Positions 42,901 to 54,799 of a DNA stretch of 64,000 nt are shown here, in pieces. The DNA is from Arthrobacter sp. U41 (GTDB lineage: Bacteria; Actinomycetota; Actinomycetes; Actinomycetales; Micrococcaceae): positions 183,289 to 247,288 of the forward strand of contig NZ_VEGI01000006.1 in the NCBI RefSeq assembly GCF_007679325.1. The letters are read 5' to 3'. The notes beneath the pieces are model-generated. The model was not told the origin of the DNA. It saw only the letters and a list, made by a program, of their open reading frames with translations, and made no database searches. Every line of letters starts with the position of its first letter. Positions within the stretch are counted from its first letter, which is position 1. Made by a program: the position numbers and the translations under genes.

Positions 42901-43848
42901 GACCTTCCCGGTGGTGCGCCGCTGCTCCAGGTCATCGTGGGCCCGGGCGGCTTCGGCAAGATCGTAGCGGGCGCCAATGCGCACCTTCAGGCTGCCATCG
43001 GCCACCGCGGCGAAGAGCTCGTCGGAGCGCCAGCGGCGTTCGCGGGCGTCGCGCAGGAAGTGGCCGATCGTGGGCCGGGTCAGGTACAGCGAGCCGCCGG
43101 AGTTGAGCCGCTGCGGGTCGAAGGGCGGCACCGGGCCGGAGGCAGCACCGAAGAGTACCAGGGTGCCGCGGATGCGCAGGGCGGCGAGGGACCCGTCGAA
43201 CGTGTCCTTCCCGACGCCGTCGAACACCACGTCCGCGCCGGTCCCGTCCGTCAGCTCGCGGACCCTGGCGGCGAAGCCGTCGTAGCGCAGCACGTGGTCG
43301 GCGCCGGCGTCGCGGGCAAGCTGCTCCTTGTCATCGGTGGAGACGGTGGTGATGACACGCGCGCCCCGGGCCTTGAGCAGCTGGATCAGCAGCAGGCCGA
43401 CGCCGCCGGCTCCGGCGTGCAGCAGGACGGTGTGGTCCGGCTCCACCTTGAAGGAGGAATTGATCAGGTAGTGAGCGGTGATGCCCTGCAGCGGCAGGGC
43501 GGCGGCCGTGAAGTCGTCCACGCCGCGGGGGACCGGCAGCGCCTTGTCCTCGTCGATCAGGGCGTAGCCGGCATAGCAGTTGACGCCCTCGGCCGTGGCC
43601 ACCCGGTCGCCGGGGGAGAACCCGGTCACGCCGTCGCCGAGTTCCTCCACGGTGCCCGATGCCTCGGATCCGGGGGTGAACGGGTACGGGACCTTGTAGC
43701 TTCCGCTGCGCTTGTAGGTGTCGATGAAGTTCACGCCGACGGCGGCGACCTTGACCAGCAGCTGGCCGGGACCCGGGACCGGGCGCTCGACTTCGGCCAG
43801 TGTGAGGACCTCCGGGCCCCCGGCCTCGCGGGCGACGATTGCATGCAT
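42886..43848 (-). CDS. zinc-independent quinone oxidoreductase (NADPH:quinone reductase, MDR superfamily)
   Basis: The 320-residue protein belongs to the medium-chain dehydrogenase/reductase QOR family. It has an N-terminal GroES-like domain (VGVNFIDTYKRSGSY, PGSEASGTVEELG) and an NADPH-binding domain with LLHAGAGGVGLLLIQLLKARG. It has no catalytic or structural zinc cysteines. It reduces quinones or alpha,beta-unsaturated carbonyls. The ATG at 43848 follows AAGGAG by seven bases. Short tandem repeats flank the gene at both ends. Confidence 0.92.
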   Translation of the reverse strand: MHAIVAREAGGPEVLTLAEVERPVPGPGQLLVKVAAVGVNFIDTYKRSGSYKVPYPFTPGSEASGTVEELGDGVTGFSPGDRVATAEGVNCYAGYALIDEDKALPVPRGVDDFTAAALPLQGITAHYLINSSFKVEPDHTVLLHAGAGGVGLLLIQLLKARGARVITTVSTDDKEQLARDAGADHVLRYDGFAARVRELTDGTGADVVFDGVGKDTFDGSLAALRIRGTLVLFGAASGPVPPFDPQRLNSGGSLYLTRPTIGHFLRDARERRWRSDELFAAVADGSLKVRIGARYDLAEAARAHDDLEQRRTTGKVILVP

Positions 43849-43867
43849 CAAATGACTCCTTGCCTGG

Positions 43868-43923
43868 GCGGAATTTTCAATGCGGAATTTCCAGTGCGGA
43901 ATTTCCGGTGCGGAACTTCGGGG
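43868..43923. repeat. 14-bp tandem repeat upstream of quinone oxidoreductase gene
   Basis: Four units of 14 bp: GCGGAATTTTCAAT, GCGGAATTTCCAGT, GCGGAATTTCCGGT and GCGGAACTTCGGGG (43868-43881, 43882-43895, 43896-43909, 43910-43923). They lie 20 bases before the start codon, where the promoter or leader should be, so copy number could affect expression. Confidence 0.85.
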
Positions 43924-43990
43924 CTGACGTGCGGGGTTGAATGTCCTGGCCCCGCGTCTGCACCCATCCTAGGGATAACGGAGCCAACGA

Positions 43991-44023
43991 CGAAGTGACG
44001 GCCGGTATCCGGCCGTCACTTCG
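43991..44023. terminator. perfect 15-bp hairpin after desaturase gene
   Basis: CGAAGTGACGGCCGG (43991-44005) pairs perfectly with CCGGCCGTCACTTCG (44009-44023) around TAT. It lies 55 bases beyond the stop of the minus-strand desaturase gene and is the likely terminator, although no strong T-run follows. Confidence 0.7.
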
Positions 44024-44078
44024 GGTCAAACTCTGAATTCGGTATGCCTGTGAGGGCGCCTTCGCGCCGCACTGCCGC

Positions 44079-45170
44079 CTAGTAGCGGCGGGTAACGGTG
44101 GCCATCGGGCACTCGAAGTGGCGTCCGGCGGACAGGCCGACGTCGTTGAGGTACCGCACGATGATGCCGTAGGACTGCAGCAGCGTGGTTTCCGTATACG
44201 GAACCTGGTGCTTCGCGCAGAACTCGCGGACGATCACGGCGGCCTTATCCAGCTGCGGGCGGGCCATGTCCGGGAAGAGGTGGTGCTCGGCCTGGCGGTT
44301 GAGACCGCCGAGCAGGATGTCCATGAAGAAGCCCCCGGAGATGTTCCGGGACGTCAGGACCTGGCGGCTGAAGAAGTCCACCCGGCTGTCGGCCGGCAGG
44401 ACCGGCATGCCCTTGTGGTTCGGGGCGAAGGAAGCACCCATGTAGAACCCGAAGACCGCGAGCTGGACCGCGATGAACGCCAGCGCCATGCCCCACGGCA
44501 GGAAGGTGAACGCGAGCACCGGCAGGAGGCTGAGCCGGGCCAGGAGGATCGGGATCTCAACCCAGCGGTGCGTCACCTTGGCGCGCTGGAAAATGAACTT
44601 GATCGAATCGATCTGCAGGCCCAGGCCCACCAGGAACAGCAGCGGGAAGAAGAACCAGCCCTGCTTGCGGGTGAGGAAGGAGAACCGTCCCTGCCGGGTG
44701 GCGGCACCCTCGGGGTGGAACGCGATGGCGCCCGTGGCGATATCGGGGTCCTTAGAGATGACGTTGGGGTGGTTGTGGTGCGCGCCGTGCTTCTGCTCCC
44801 ACCAGGAGTAGCTGATCCCGGCGACCGACGTGGCGAGCAGCCGTGCGGCCCAGTCATTGGCGCGGCGCGAAGCGAAGATCTGCCGGTGCCCGGCCTCGTG
44901 GGCCAGGAAGCTCAGCTGGGTGCAGAGGATGCCCAGGGCGGCGGCGATGAGCAGCTGGAACCAGCTGTCGCCAATCAGGGCGAAGCCGAACCACGTGGCG
45001 GTCATCAGGAGCACAAGAACCGAAAACACCGTGATGTAGAAGCCCACGCGGCGTTCGAGCAGGCCCGCGGCCTTGACGGTTTTCAGGAGTTCCGAGTAGC
45101 TCAGGACGACGGCGTTGGGCTGCCGGATCCGCGATTTCGGTCGCTCCGGCGTTGCGGTGGTGAGGGTCAT
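44079..45170 (-). CDS. membrane fatty acid desaturase (acyl-CoA or acyl-lipid type)
   Basis: The 363-residue di-iron desaturase has all three histidine boxes: HEAGH (91-95), HGAHHNHP (128-135) and QAEHH (293-297). Two pairs of membrane helices lie between (about 45-90 and 170-245). The box pattern with QxxHH fits front-end/omega-type and delta-5/6-like desaturases of the PF00487 group, not the short thermosensor desaturases. It is likely to adjust membrane fatty acids at low temperature. It is monocistronic, divergent from argC. Confidence 0.92.
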   Translation of the reverse strand: MTLTTATPERPKSRIRQPNAVVLSYSELLKTVKAAGLLERRVGFYITVFSVLVLLMTATWFGFALIGDSWFQLLIAAALGILCTQLSFLAHEAGHRQIFASRRANDWAARLLATSVAGISYSWWEQKHGAHHNHPNVISKDPDIATGAIAFHPEGAATRQGRFSFLTRKQGWFFFPLLFLVGLGLQIDSIKFIFQRAKVTHRWVEIPILLARLSLLPVLAFTFLPWGMALAFIAVQLAVFGFYMGASFAPNHKGMPVLPADSRVDFFSRQVLTSRNISGGFFMDILLGGLNRQAEHHLFPDMARPQLDKAAVIVREFCAKHQVPYTETTLLQSYGIIVRYLNDVGLSAGRHFECPMATVTRRY

Positions 45171-45329
45171 GTAACGCGTTCCTCGAGACTGTTACGGGCA
45201 ACGCTGCACCCGACACTCGGACTGCACGGTCTGGATCACCCTGCTCCAAGCATACGCTCCGGCATTCCACGGCCCTCCGGATTCCCGCGGAACAGCAGCG
45301 GCAGCAGAGCCGGGGGCACGCGGCAGTTC

Positions 45330-45355
45330 ATGCATAAATATCGGCATCTATGCAT
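45330..45355. promoter_or_regulatory. candidate ArgR operator upstream of argC
   Basis: ATGCATA (45330-45336) and TATGCAT (45349-45355) form a perfect 7-bp inverted repeat in an AT-rich stretch within otherwise GC-rich DNA. TGCAT-containing palindromes are typical of actinobacterial ARG boxes. It covers the -35 region of the argC promoter, as expected for repression by ArgR encoded at 50808-51341. Confidence 0.6.
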
Positions 45356-45365
45356 ACTCTTGCTG

Positions 45366-45378
45366 TATAGTCGTGGCT
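45366..45378 (+). promoter_or_regulatory. argC -10 box, probable leaderless start
   Basis: TATAGT at 45366-45371, seven bases, then ATG at 45379. A GTG at 45373 is too close to the box to be transcribed, which decides the start in favour of 45379. Confidence 0.6.
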
Positions 45379-46410
45379 ATGACTATTTCTGTTGCCGTGT
45401 CCGGCGCAAGCGGTTATGCCGGCGGCGAGGTGCTGCGGCTCCTCGCCGGCCACCCCGACGTCACCATCGGCGCCATCACGGCGCACAGCAACGCCGGTTC
45501 CAGACTAGGGGAATTGCAGCCCCATCTCCACGGCCTGGCCAGCCGCATCCTCGAAGACACCACCGTGGAGAACCTGGCCGGACACGACGTCGTGTTCCTG
45601 GCCCTTCCGCACGGCGCCTCCGCCGACATCGCGGCGCAGCTGCCGGCCGGCACCGTGGTGATCGACGCCGGCGCCGACCACCGGCTGGAGGACGCGGCTG
45701 CCTGGGAGAAGTTTTACGGCTCCCCGCACGCCGGCACCTGGCCGTACGGGCTGCCCGAGCTTCCCGGCCAGCGCGAGGCCCTGCGCGGCGCCAAGCGGAT
45801 CGCCGTCCCCGGCTGCTACCCGACGTCGGCCCTTCTCGCCCTGACCCCGGGCTTCAGCAACCACCTGCTGCAGGCGGACGACGTCGTCATCGTTTCCGCG
45901 TCCGGCACGTCCGGGGCGGGCAAGGCCGCCAAGGTCAACCTGATCGGCGCCGAGGTCATGGGCTCCATGAGCCCCTACGGCGTGGGCGGCGGGCACCGGC
46001 ACACACCGGAAATCGAACAGGGACTGTCCAAGGCGCTGAACGCCCCGGTCACCGTCTCCTTTACCCCCACCCTCGCCCCCATGAGCCGGGGCATCCTCAC
46101 CACCGCCACCGCCAAGGTGCGGCCCGGCGTGACCGCGGAGGAACTGCGCCACGCCTGGAGCGAAGCCTACGACGACGAGCCGTTCGTGCATCTGCTGCCG
46201 GAAGGCCGCTGGCCCTCCACCAAGTCCGTGCAGGGCTCCAACCACGCCGTGATGCAGCTGGCGCTCGACAGCCACACCGGCCGCGTGATCGTCACGTGTG
46301 CCATCGACAACCTGACCAAGGGGACCGCCGGCGGCGCCGTGCAGTCCATGAACATCGCCCTCGGCCTGGCGGAAACCGCCGGCCTCGAACTGCAGGGAGT
46401 CGCACCGTGA
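45379..46410 (+). CDS. argC: N-acetyl-gamma-glutamyl-phosphate reductase
   Basis: ArgC carries out the NADPH-dependent third step of arginine synthesis. It has the Rossmann start [22 protein letters not shown] and the catalytic cysteine in [11 protein letters not shown]. The 343-residue length is normal. It heads the arg operon. Its GTG-overlap with argJ (GTGA) shows translational coupling. It is probably controlled by ArgR through the inverted repeat upstream. Confidence 0.97.
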   Translation: MTISVAVSGASGYAGGEVLRLLAGHPDVTIGAITAHSNAGSRLGELQPHLHGLASRILEDTTVENLAGHDVVFLALPHGASADIAAQLPAGTVVIDAGADHRLEDAAAWEKFYGSPHAGTWPYGLPELPGQREALRGAKRIAVPGCYPTSALLALTPGFSNHLLQADDVVIVSASGTSGAGKAAKVNLIGAEVMGSMSPYGVGGGHRHTPEIEQGLSKALNAPVTVSFTPTLAPMSRGILTTATAKVRPGVTAEELRHAWSEAYDDEPFVHLLPEGRWPSTKSVQGSNHAVMQLALDSHTGRVIVTCAIDNLTKGTAGGAVQSMNIALGLAETAGLELQGVAP

Positions 46411-47573
46411 GCATCACCGCCCCCCAGGGATTCCGCGCCGCCGGCGTCACGGCCGGCCTCAAGGCCTCCGGCAACCCCGACCTCGCCCTCGTGGTCAACG
46501 ACGGCCCCGCGAAAGCCGCCGCGGCCGTGTTCACCTCCAACCGGGTGGCCGCAGCGCCTGTGCACTGGTCCCGCGAGGTGGTCAAGGACGGCCGTGTGGA
46601 CGCCGTGATCCTCAACTCCGGCGGAGCCAACGCCTGCACCGGCCCGCAGGGGTTCCAGAACACGCACACCACCGCAGAGAAAACCGCCGAGGCGCTGGGC
46701 GTCTCCGCCACCGACGTCTTTGTCTGCTCCACCGGACTGATCGGTGAGCAGCTGCCGATGGACAAGATCCTGTCCGGGATCGGCGCCGCCTCTGCGGCGC
46801 TCACCACCGACGGCGGATCCGACGCCGCCACCGCGATCATGACCACGGACTCCGTCTCGAAGCAGGCGGTCTTCACCGGAACCGATGCCGAGGGCAAGGA
46901 ATTCACCATCGGCGGCATGGCCAAGGGCGCCGGCATGCTCGCCCCGGGCCTCGCCACGATGCTGGTGGTCCTCACCACCGATGCGGACGTCCAGCCGGAA
47001 ATGCTCGACGTCGTGCTTCGCGACGCCACCCGGGTCACCTTCGACCGGGCGGACTCGGACGGCTGCATGTCCACCAACGACACCGTGGTGCTGCTCGCCT
47101 CCGGCGCCTCGGGTGCAGTGCCGTCAGCCGTCGACTTCGGCACGGGCCTGACCCAGGTCTGCGCGGAACTGGCCCGCAAGCTGATCGGCGACGCCGAGGG
47201 CGCCAGCCACGACATCGCGATCCGCACCTTCAACGCCGCCAGCGAGCGGGACGCCGAGGTGGTCAGCCGTGCCGTCGCGCGTTCCAACCTCTTCAAAGCC
47301 GCAATCTTCGGCAAGGACCCCAACTGGGGCCGCGTGCTCTCCGCCGTCGGCACCACCGACTCCGCCTTCGAGCCCGACCAGCTCAACGTGTCCATGAACG
47401 GCGTGCAGATCTGCCGCAACGGCAGCATTGGCGATGACCGCGGCCTCGTGGACCTGGAACCCCGCGAGGTCCTGGTGGAGATCGACCTGCAGGCCGGCGG
47501 GGCGGAAGCCACCATCTGGACCAACGACCTCACCCACGACTACGTCCACGAAAACAGCGCCTACTCCAGCTAG
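46407..47573 (+). CDS. argJ: bifunctional glutamate N-acetyltransferase / amino-acid acetyltransferase ArgJ
   Basis: ArgJ recycles the acetyl group from N-acetylornithine to glutamate, and in some organisms also uses acetyl-CoA. The 388-residue precursor should cut itself before the threonine in [10 protein letters not shown], giving two chains. The KGAGML motif and C-terminal [10 protein letters not shown] are typical. The GTG at 46407 overlaps argC; much longer open sequence in the same frame lies antisense to the desaturase and within argC and is not coding. Confidence 0.96.
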   Translation: MSITAPQGFRAAGVTAGLKASGNPDLALVVNDGPAKAAAAVFTSNRVAAAPVHWSREVVKDGRVDAVILNSGGANACTGPQGFQNTHTTAEKTAEALGVSATDVFVCSTGLIGEQLPMDKILSGIGAASAALTTDGGSDAATAIMTTDSVSKQAVFTGTDAEGKEFTIGGMAKGAGMLAPGLATMLVVLTTDADVQPEMLDVVLRDATRVTFDRADSDGCMSTNDTVVLLASGASGAVPSAVDFGTGLTQVCAELARKLIGDAEGASHDIAIRTFNAASERDAEVVSRAVARSNLFKAAIFGKDPNWGRVLSAVGTTDSAFEPDQLNVSMNGVQICRNGSIGDDRGLVDLEPREVLVEIDLQAGGAEATIWTNDLTHDYVHENSAYSS

Positions 47574-47597
47574 GCAGTTCCCGGAGGGACGAACACG

Positions 47598-48554
47598 ATG
47601 AACACCCAGACCCGCGAGACCACCTCCATGGCGGACGCCCAGGGCAAGGCCGGCACCCTGATCGAGGCCCTGCCCTGGATCCAGCGCTTTGCCGGCACCA
47701 CCATGGTGATCAAGTACGGCGGCAACGCCATGGTCAACGACGAACTCCGCCGCGCCTTCGCCGAGGACGTCGTTTTCCTGCACCACGTCGGGATCCACCC
47801 CGTTGTGGTGCACGGCGGGGGTCCGCAGATCAACGCCATGCTCAGCCGGCTCGGCATCGAATCCGAGTTCAAGGGCGGGCTGCGGGTCACCACGCCGGAG
47901 GCCATGGACGTGGTCCGGATGGTCCTCACCGGCCAGGTGGGCCGCGAGCTGGTGGGCCTGATCAACTCCCACGGCCCCTACGCCGTCGGGATGTCCGGTG
48001 AGGACGGCGGCCTGCTCCGCGCGGTCCGCACCGGCACGGTGGTGGACGGCGAAGAGGTGGACCTGGGCCTGGTGGGCGAGGTCATCGGGGTCAACCCGGA
48101 AGGCATCCTGGACATCATCGCCGCCGGCCGGATCCCGGTGATCTCCACTGTGGCCCCCGAAATCTTCGACGACGGCAGCCTGGACGCCGCAACCAAACAG
48201 GCGCAGACCACCGGGCAGGTCCTGAACGTCAACGCGGACACCGCCGCCGCCGCCCTCGCCGAAGCCCTCGGCGCCTCGAAACTGGTGATCCTCACCGACG
48301 TCGAGGGCCTCTACGCCAACTGGCCCGACCGCTCCTCGCTGATTTCCTCACTCACGGCCTCCGAACTGCGCGATCTGCTGCCGCGCCTGGAGTCGGGGAT
48401 GATCCCCAAGATGGAAGCCTGCCTCAAGGCCGTCGACGGCGGAGTGGAACGCGCGCACATCGTGGACGGCAGGCTGCCGCACTCGATGCTGCTGGAAACC
48501 TTCACGACGGCGGGCATCGGCACGCAGGTCGTCCCGGACGAGGACAACAAATGA
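47598..48554 (+). CDS. argB: acetylglutamate kinase
   Basis: ArgB phosphorylates N-acetylglutamate. The 318-residue protein shows the nucleotide and substrate motifs [33 protein letters not shown] and ILTDVEGLY. The N-terminal helix of about 25 residues before this ([11 protein letters not shown]) is of the arginine-inhibited hexameric type, so feedback inhibition by arginine is likely. GGAGGGA precedes the ATG. Its end overlaps argD by four bases. Confidence 0.97.
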   Translation: MNTQTRETTSMADAQGKAGTLIEALPWIQRFAGTTMVIKYGGNAMVNDELRRAFAEDVVFLHHVGIHPVVVHGGGPQINAMLSRLGIESEFKGGLRVTTPEAMDVVRMVLTGQVGRELVGLINSHGPYAVGMSGEDGGLLRAVRTGTVVDGEEVDLGLVGEVIGVNPEGILDIIAAGRIPVISTVAPEIFDDGSLDAATKQAQTTGQVLNVNADTAAAALAEALGASKLVILTDVEGLYANWPDRSSLISSLTASELRDLLPRLESGMIPKMEACLKAVDGGVERAHIVDGRLPHSMLLETFTTAGIGTQVVPDEDNK

Positions 48555-49810
48555 ACCAGATCGAAACCGCACCCGAGCTGACGGAAATAGTCGAAACCGG
48601 CGGCCAAACCACCGGCGCGCAGTGGCTGTCCCGCTATTCGTCCTCGCTGCTGGGGGTCTTCGGCACGCCGCAGCGGGTCCTCGTCCGTGGCGCCGGCTGC
48701 CTGGTCTGGGACGCCGACGGCAAGGAATACCTGGACCTGCTCGGCGGGATCGCGGTCAACGCCCTGGGCCACGCGCACCCCTTCGTGACCTCGGTGATCT
48801 CCAGCCAGCTCGCCACCCTGGGGCACGTCTCCAATTTCTTCACCAGCCCCACCCAGATTGCGCTGGCCGAGAAGCTGCTGGACATCAGCAAGGCCCCGGC
48901 CGGTTCCAAGGTGTTTTTCGCCAACTCCGGCACTGAAGCCGTCGAGGCCGCTTTTAAACTGGCCCGCCGCAATGTTGGATCCGCAGCGACGCCGCGCACC
49001 AAAATCATCGCGCTCGAAGGCGCCTTCCACGGCCGCACCATGGGAGCCCTGGCACTGACGGCGAAGGAAGCCTACCGGGCGCCGTTCGCCCCGCTGCCCG
49101 CCGGCGTCGTGCACATCCCCTTCGGCGACGTCGACGCCCTCCGCGCCGCGGTGGACGAGTCGACGGCCGCCGTCTTCCTCGAGCCGATCCAGGGCGAGGC
49201 CGGTGTCCGCCCGCTGCCCGCCGGCTACTTGAAGGCCGCACGGGAGGCCACCAGCGCCGCCGGTGCCCTGCTGATCCTGGACGAGGTCCAGACCGGCATC
49301 GGCCGCACCGGGAAGTGGCTCGCGAGCGGGGACGCCGGGATTGTTCCCGATGCCGTGACGCTCGCCAAGGGCCTCGGCGGAGGGTTCCCGATCGGCGCGC
49401 TCATCACCTTCGGCCCGGAAACGTCCTCGCTGCTGTCCGCCGGCCAGCACGGGACCACCTTTGGCGGCAACCCGGTGGCGACCGCCGCGGCGCTGGCCAC
49501 CCTGCACGTCCTGGAAAACCAGCAGGTCCTGACCCATGTCCGGGAAGTGGGGGAGCACCTGCGCTCCGGCCTGGCCGCCATCGACGGCGTCACCGAGGTC
49601 CGCGGCGAAGGGCTCCTGATCGGCTTCGACCTCGACGCCGACGTCGCCGCTGCCGTTGTCACAGCCGGCCTGGACGCGGGCTTCATCGTCAACAGCCCCG
49701 GCCCGCACACCATCCGGCTCGCGCCGCCGCTGATCCTCACCACCGACCAGGCCGACCGCTTCCTCGCGGCGCTGCCCGCCCTCCTCCAGACCGCAAAGGA
49801 CGCCCAGTGA
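48551..49810 (+). CDS. argD: acetylornithine aminotransferase
   Basis: ArgD is a PLP class III aminotransferase that makes N-acetylornithine, and may also serve as succinyl-DAP aminotransferase in lysine synthesis. It has [46 protein letters not shown] and the PLP lysine in [14 protein letters not shown]. The length is 419 residues. It overlaps argB and argF by four bases each. Confidence 0.96.
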   Translation: MNQIETAPELTEIVETGGQTTGAQWLSRYSSSLLGVFGTPQRVLVRGAGCLVWDADGKEYLDLLGGIAVNALGHAHPFVTSVISSQLATLGHVSNFFTSPTQIALAEKLLDISKAPAGSKVFFANSGTEAVEAAFKLARRNVGSAATPRTKIIALEGAFHGRTMGALALTAKEAYRAPFAPLPAGVVHIPFGDVDALRAAVDESTAAVFLEPIQGEAGVRPLPAGYLKAAREATSAAGALLILDEVQTGIGRTGKWLASGDAGIVPDAVTLAKGLGGGFPIGALITFGPETSSLLSAGQHGTTFGGNPVATAAALATLHVLENQQVLTHVREVGEHLRSGLAAIDGVTEVRGEGLLIGFDLDADVAAAVVTAGLDAGFIVNSPGPHTIRLAPPLILTTDQADRFLAALPALLQTAKDAQ

Positions 49811-50808
49811 ACGCGACTGAAGTTCCGAAATTGACTTTGAAGAGCCAGACCCGCCACTTCCTCAAGGACACCGACCTCACCCCGGCCGAGCAGGCCGAAG
49901 TCCTGGACCTCGCCGTCCGGATGAAGGCCGCACCCTACAGCGTGCAGCCGTATGCCGCGGAAGGCAGCGGTCGGAAGACCGTCGCCGTGATCTTCGACAA
50001 GACCTCCACCCGGACACGTGTCTCCTTTGCCGCCGGCGTCGCGGACATGGGCGGCAACGCGCTCATCATCAACCCGGGCGAGGCGCAGATCGGCCACAAG
50101 GAATCCGTCGAGGACACCGCCAAGGTCCTGGAGCGCATGGTGTCCACCATCGTGTGGCGCACCGGCGCCCATTCCGGGCTCGTCGCCATGGCCGCGAACT
50201 CGGCCGTCCCGGTTATCAACGCCCTGTGCGATGACTACCACCCCTGCCAGCTCCTCGCCGACCTGCTCACCGTCAAGGAGCACAAAGGCGAGCTCAAGGG
50301 CCTCACCATGAGCTACCTGGGCGATGCCGCCAACAACATGGCCAACTCCTACCTGCTGGCGGGCGTCACCGCGGGCATGCATGTCCGCATCGCCGGCCCC
50401 GCAGGCTACCTGCCGTCCCCGGCCATCATCGCGGCGGCCGAAGACCGCGCGGCCGAGACCGGCGGCTCGGTGCTCGTCACCGTGGACGCCGCCGAGGCGC
50501 TGCTGGGGGCCGACGTCGTCGCCACCGACACCTGGGTCTCCATGGGCCAGGAGGACGAGAAGGAAGCCCGGCTGCAGCTGTTCCGCGGCTACGCCGTGGA
50601 CGAGGCCGCCATGAAGCTCGCGGCGCCGGACGCCGTCGTGCTGCACTGCCTGCCGGCCTACCGCGGCTACGAGATCTCCGCGGCCGTGATCGACGGCCCG
50701 CAGTCCATTGTCTGGGACGAGGCCGAGAACCGGCTGCACGCCCAGAAGGCCCTGATGGCCTGGCTCATGCACCGCTCCGGGCTGGCTGTTGTCGAGGGGC
50801 TCGGCTAG
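49807..50808 (+). CDS. argF: ornithine carbamoyltransferase
   Basis: The enzyme forms citrulline from ornithine and carbamoyl phosphate. The 333-residue protein has the carbamoyl-phosphate motif STRTR (in [12 protein letters not shown]), [11 protein letters not shown] and the ornithine-site HCLPAYRG. The GTG at 49807 overlaps argD. The frame is open far upstream inside argD, but homology begins here ([15 protein letters not shown]). The stop shares one base with the argR start. Confidence 0.96.
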   Translation: MNATEVPKLTLKSQTRHFLKDTDLTPAEQAEVLDLAVRMKAAPYSVQPYAAEGSGRKTVAVIFDKTSTRTRVSFAAGVADMGGNALIINPGEAQIGHKESVEDTAKVLERMVSTIVWRTGAHSGLVAMAANSAVPVINALCDDYHPCQLLADLLTVKEHKGELKGLTMSYLGDAANNMANSYLLAGVTAGMHVRIAGPAGYLPSPAIIAAAEDRAAETGGSVLVTVDAAEALLGADVVATDTWVSMGQEDEKEARLQLFRGYAVDEAAMKLAAPDAVVLHCLPAYRGYEISAAVIDGPQSIVWDEAENRLHAQKALMAWLMHRSGLAVVEGLG

Positions 50809-51341
50809 TGTCCGTCCAGCCCGCCTCCCCGGGGGCCAGCCCGGCCACCAAGACGGCGCGGCAGGCGCGGATCACCGCGATCCTCACCGGTGAGTCGGTC
50901 CGCTCGCAGGCGGAACTGGCGGCCCTGCTCGCGGACGACGGCGTCCAAGTCACCCAGGCCACGCTGTCCCGGGATCTCGTGGAGCTCGGCGCCGTCCGGG
51001 TCCGCGGCAAGGACGGCGTCCTGGTCTACGCGGTGCCGGGGGAGGGCGGGGAGCGCGCCGCCAAGAGCGGCGTCACCCAGGAGATCCTCGACGCGCGGCT
51101 GGCCCGGCTCTGCGGGGAACTGCTGGTCACCGCCGAAGCGTCCGCGAACATCGTGGTGCTCCGGACGCCGCCCGGCGCGGCCAACTTCCTGGCCCTTGCG
51201 ATCGACCACTCGGTGATGCCCTCCATCTTGGGCACCATCGCCGGCGACGACACCGTGCTGCTGGTCACCCGCGACCCGCTGGGCGGCGCGGCTCTGGCGG
51301 CCCGTTTCCTGCAGCTCGCCGAGGAAGCCGGTACCGGCTGA
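50808..51341 (+). CDS. argR: arginine repressor ArgR
   Basis: The 177-residue protein has the N-terminal winged-helix DNA-binding domain (about 18-85: [24 protein letters not shown], then [14 protein letters not shown]). The C-terminal hexamerisation and arginine-binding domain (about 105-172) carries [12 protein letters not shown]. It is likely to repress the operon at argC when arginine is high. The GTG start shares a base with the argF stop. Confidence 0.96.
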   Translation: MSVQPASPGASPATKTARQARITAILTGESVRSQAELAALLADDGVQVTQATLSRDLVELGAVRVRGKDGVLVYAVPGEGGERAAKSGVTQEILDARLARLCGELLVTAEASANIVVLRTPPGAANFLALAIDHSVMPSILGTIAGDDTVLLVTRDPLGGAALAARFLQLAEEAGTG

Positions 51342-51426
51342 CCGCCCCCGGCCCGAAGATTGGGCCTGCCACCGGGATGTGACAGGCTTTCAGTAGACAC
51401 GCTTCACCCCGGGATTTTTCCCGACA

Positions 51427-51480
51427 TTTCCCCACGAACTGACCTTTCCCCAACAACTGACCTTTTCCCCAATAACTAAG
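51427..51480. repeat. three 18-bp tandem repeats in the argG leader
   Basis: Units TTTCCCCACGAACTGACC (51427-51444), TTTCCCCAACAACTGACC (51445-51462) and a third diverged unit (51463-51480) abut the argG ribosome binding site AAGGAG (51478-51483). The C- and A-rich sequence has little secondary structure. It may be a protein-binding or translation-enhancing leader, or simply slippage; no gene is in the 150-base gap. Confidence 0.75.
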
Positions 51481-51491
51481 GAGCAATTCAA

Positions 51492-54130
<2,639 letters not shown>

Positions 54131-54155
54131 GTTCCGCCTGCACAGCCCAGCCCAC

Positions 54156-54210
54156 GAGTTGGCGCTTCGCGGCAGTGTTTTTCGCAAACATTGCCGCGAA
54201 GTGCCAAGTC
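54156..54210. repeat. 25-bp inverted repeat (possible REP-like element) between argH and pdxH
   Basis: The arm beginning GAGTTGGCGCTTCGCGGCAG (54156-54180) matches the inverse of 54186-54210 at 22 of 25 positions, and as RNA at 24 with two G-U pairs, around TTCGC. It is too long for an ordinary terminator and carries an inner T/A-run at the loop. It may end the arg operon or be a repeated palindromic element. Confidence 0.7.
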
Positions 54211-54218
54211 GCGGCGTT

Positions 54219-54230
54219 TAGGCTGGGTGC
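54219..54230 (+). promoter_or_regulatory. pdxH-like gene -10 box, probable leaderless start
   Basis: TAGGCT at 54219-54224, six bases, then ATG at 54231. Confidence 0.5.
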
Positions 54231-54761
54231 ATGAGCGAATCCTTCCGCCAGATGTTGCGCGCTCTGCCCGATTTCCCGGACGAGCTGCCGGACTTCGACC
54301 CGGCCACGGCCCCCGCGGATCCCACCGAACTCTTCCGGCTGTGGCTGGACGAGGCGCTGCACGCCGGGGTGCCGCAGCCCAACGCCTGCAGCCTGGCCAC
54401 CGCCGACGGACGCGGCAGGCCGTCCTCCCGGATGCTGATCCTCAAAGACATCGACGACGACGGCTGGCACTTCGCCACGTCGCGCGACTCCCGGAAGGGC
54501 CGGGAACTCTCGGAGAATCCGCACGCAGCCCTGAACTTCTTCTGGCAGCAGCAGGGCCGGCAGGTCCGCGTCGCCGGCAGCGTTGTCGAGCTCTCGGCGG
54601 AAGCGTCCGCGTCCGACTGGCACGACCGGCCCGGCGCCGACGGCAGCGGGAATCCCAGTTGGCAGCTCTACGCCGTCCGCCCCCGCGAGATCGAGTTCTG
54701 GCAGGCCCGGCATGACCGCCGGCACATCCGGCACCGCTATGGCCAGGCGACATTCAGTTAA
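54231..54761 (+). CDS. pyridoxamine 5'-phosphate oxidase family protein (PdxH-like)
   Basis: The 176-residue FMN-binding split-barrel protein shows NACSLATADGRGRPSSRMLILKD and NFFWQQQGRQVRVAG. It also has the C-terminal PNPOx sequence VRPREIEFWQARHDRRHIRHRY. These match pyridoxal 5'-phosphate synthase, but it is shorter than PdxH of E. coli (218) at the N-terminus and in the middle. It may complete the PLP salvage pathway; a related oxidase of other specificity is possible. It is monocistronic with a leaderless-type promoter. Confidence 0.82.
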   Translation: MSESFRQMLRALPDFPDELPDFDPATAPADPTELFRLWLDEALHAGVPQPNACSLATADGRGRPSSRMLILKDIDDDGWHFATSRDSRKGRELSENPHAALNFFWQQQGRQVRVAGSVVELSAEASASDWHDRPGADGSGNPSWQLYAVRPREIEFWQARHDRRHIRHRYGQATFS

Positions 54762-54786
54762 TCGGGATTTATCCAGAGCGCTCGGT

Positions 54787-54799
54787 TAGGATGATCGCC
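54787..54799 (+). promoter_or_regulatory. -10 box of mycothiol-enzyme gene, decides start
   Basis: TAGGAT at 54787-54792, seven bases, then ATG at 54800. An ATG at 54791 overlaps the box and cannot be part of the transcript, so 54800 is the start. Confidence 0.55.

Noticed and set aside
44118..46406. Apparent 1151-residue fusion leading into argJ
   Set aside because: The first two thirds are antisense to the desaturase and out of frame in argC; ArgJ homology and a coupled GTG begin at 46407.
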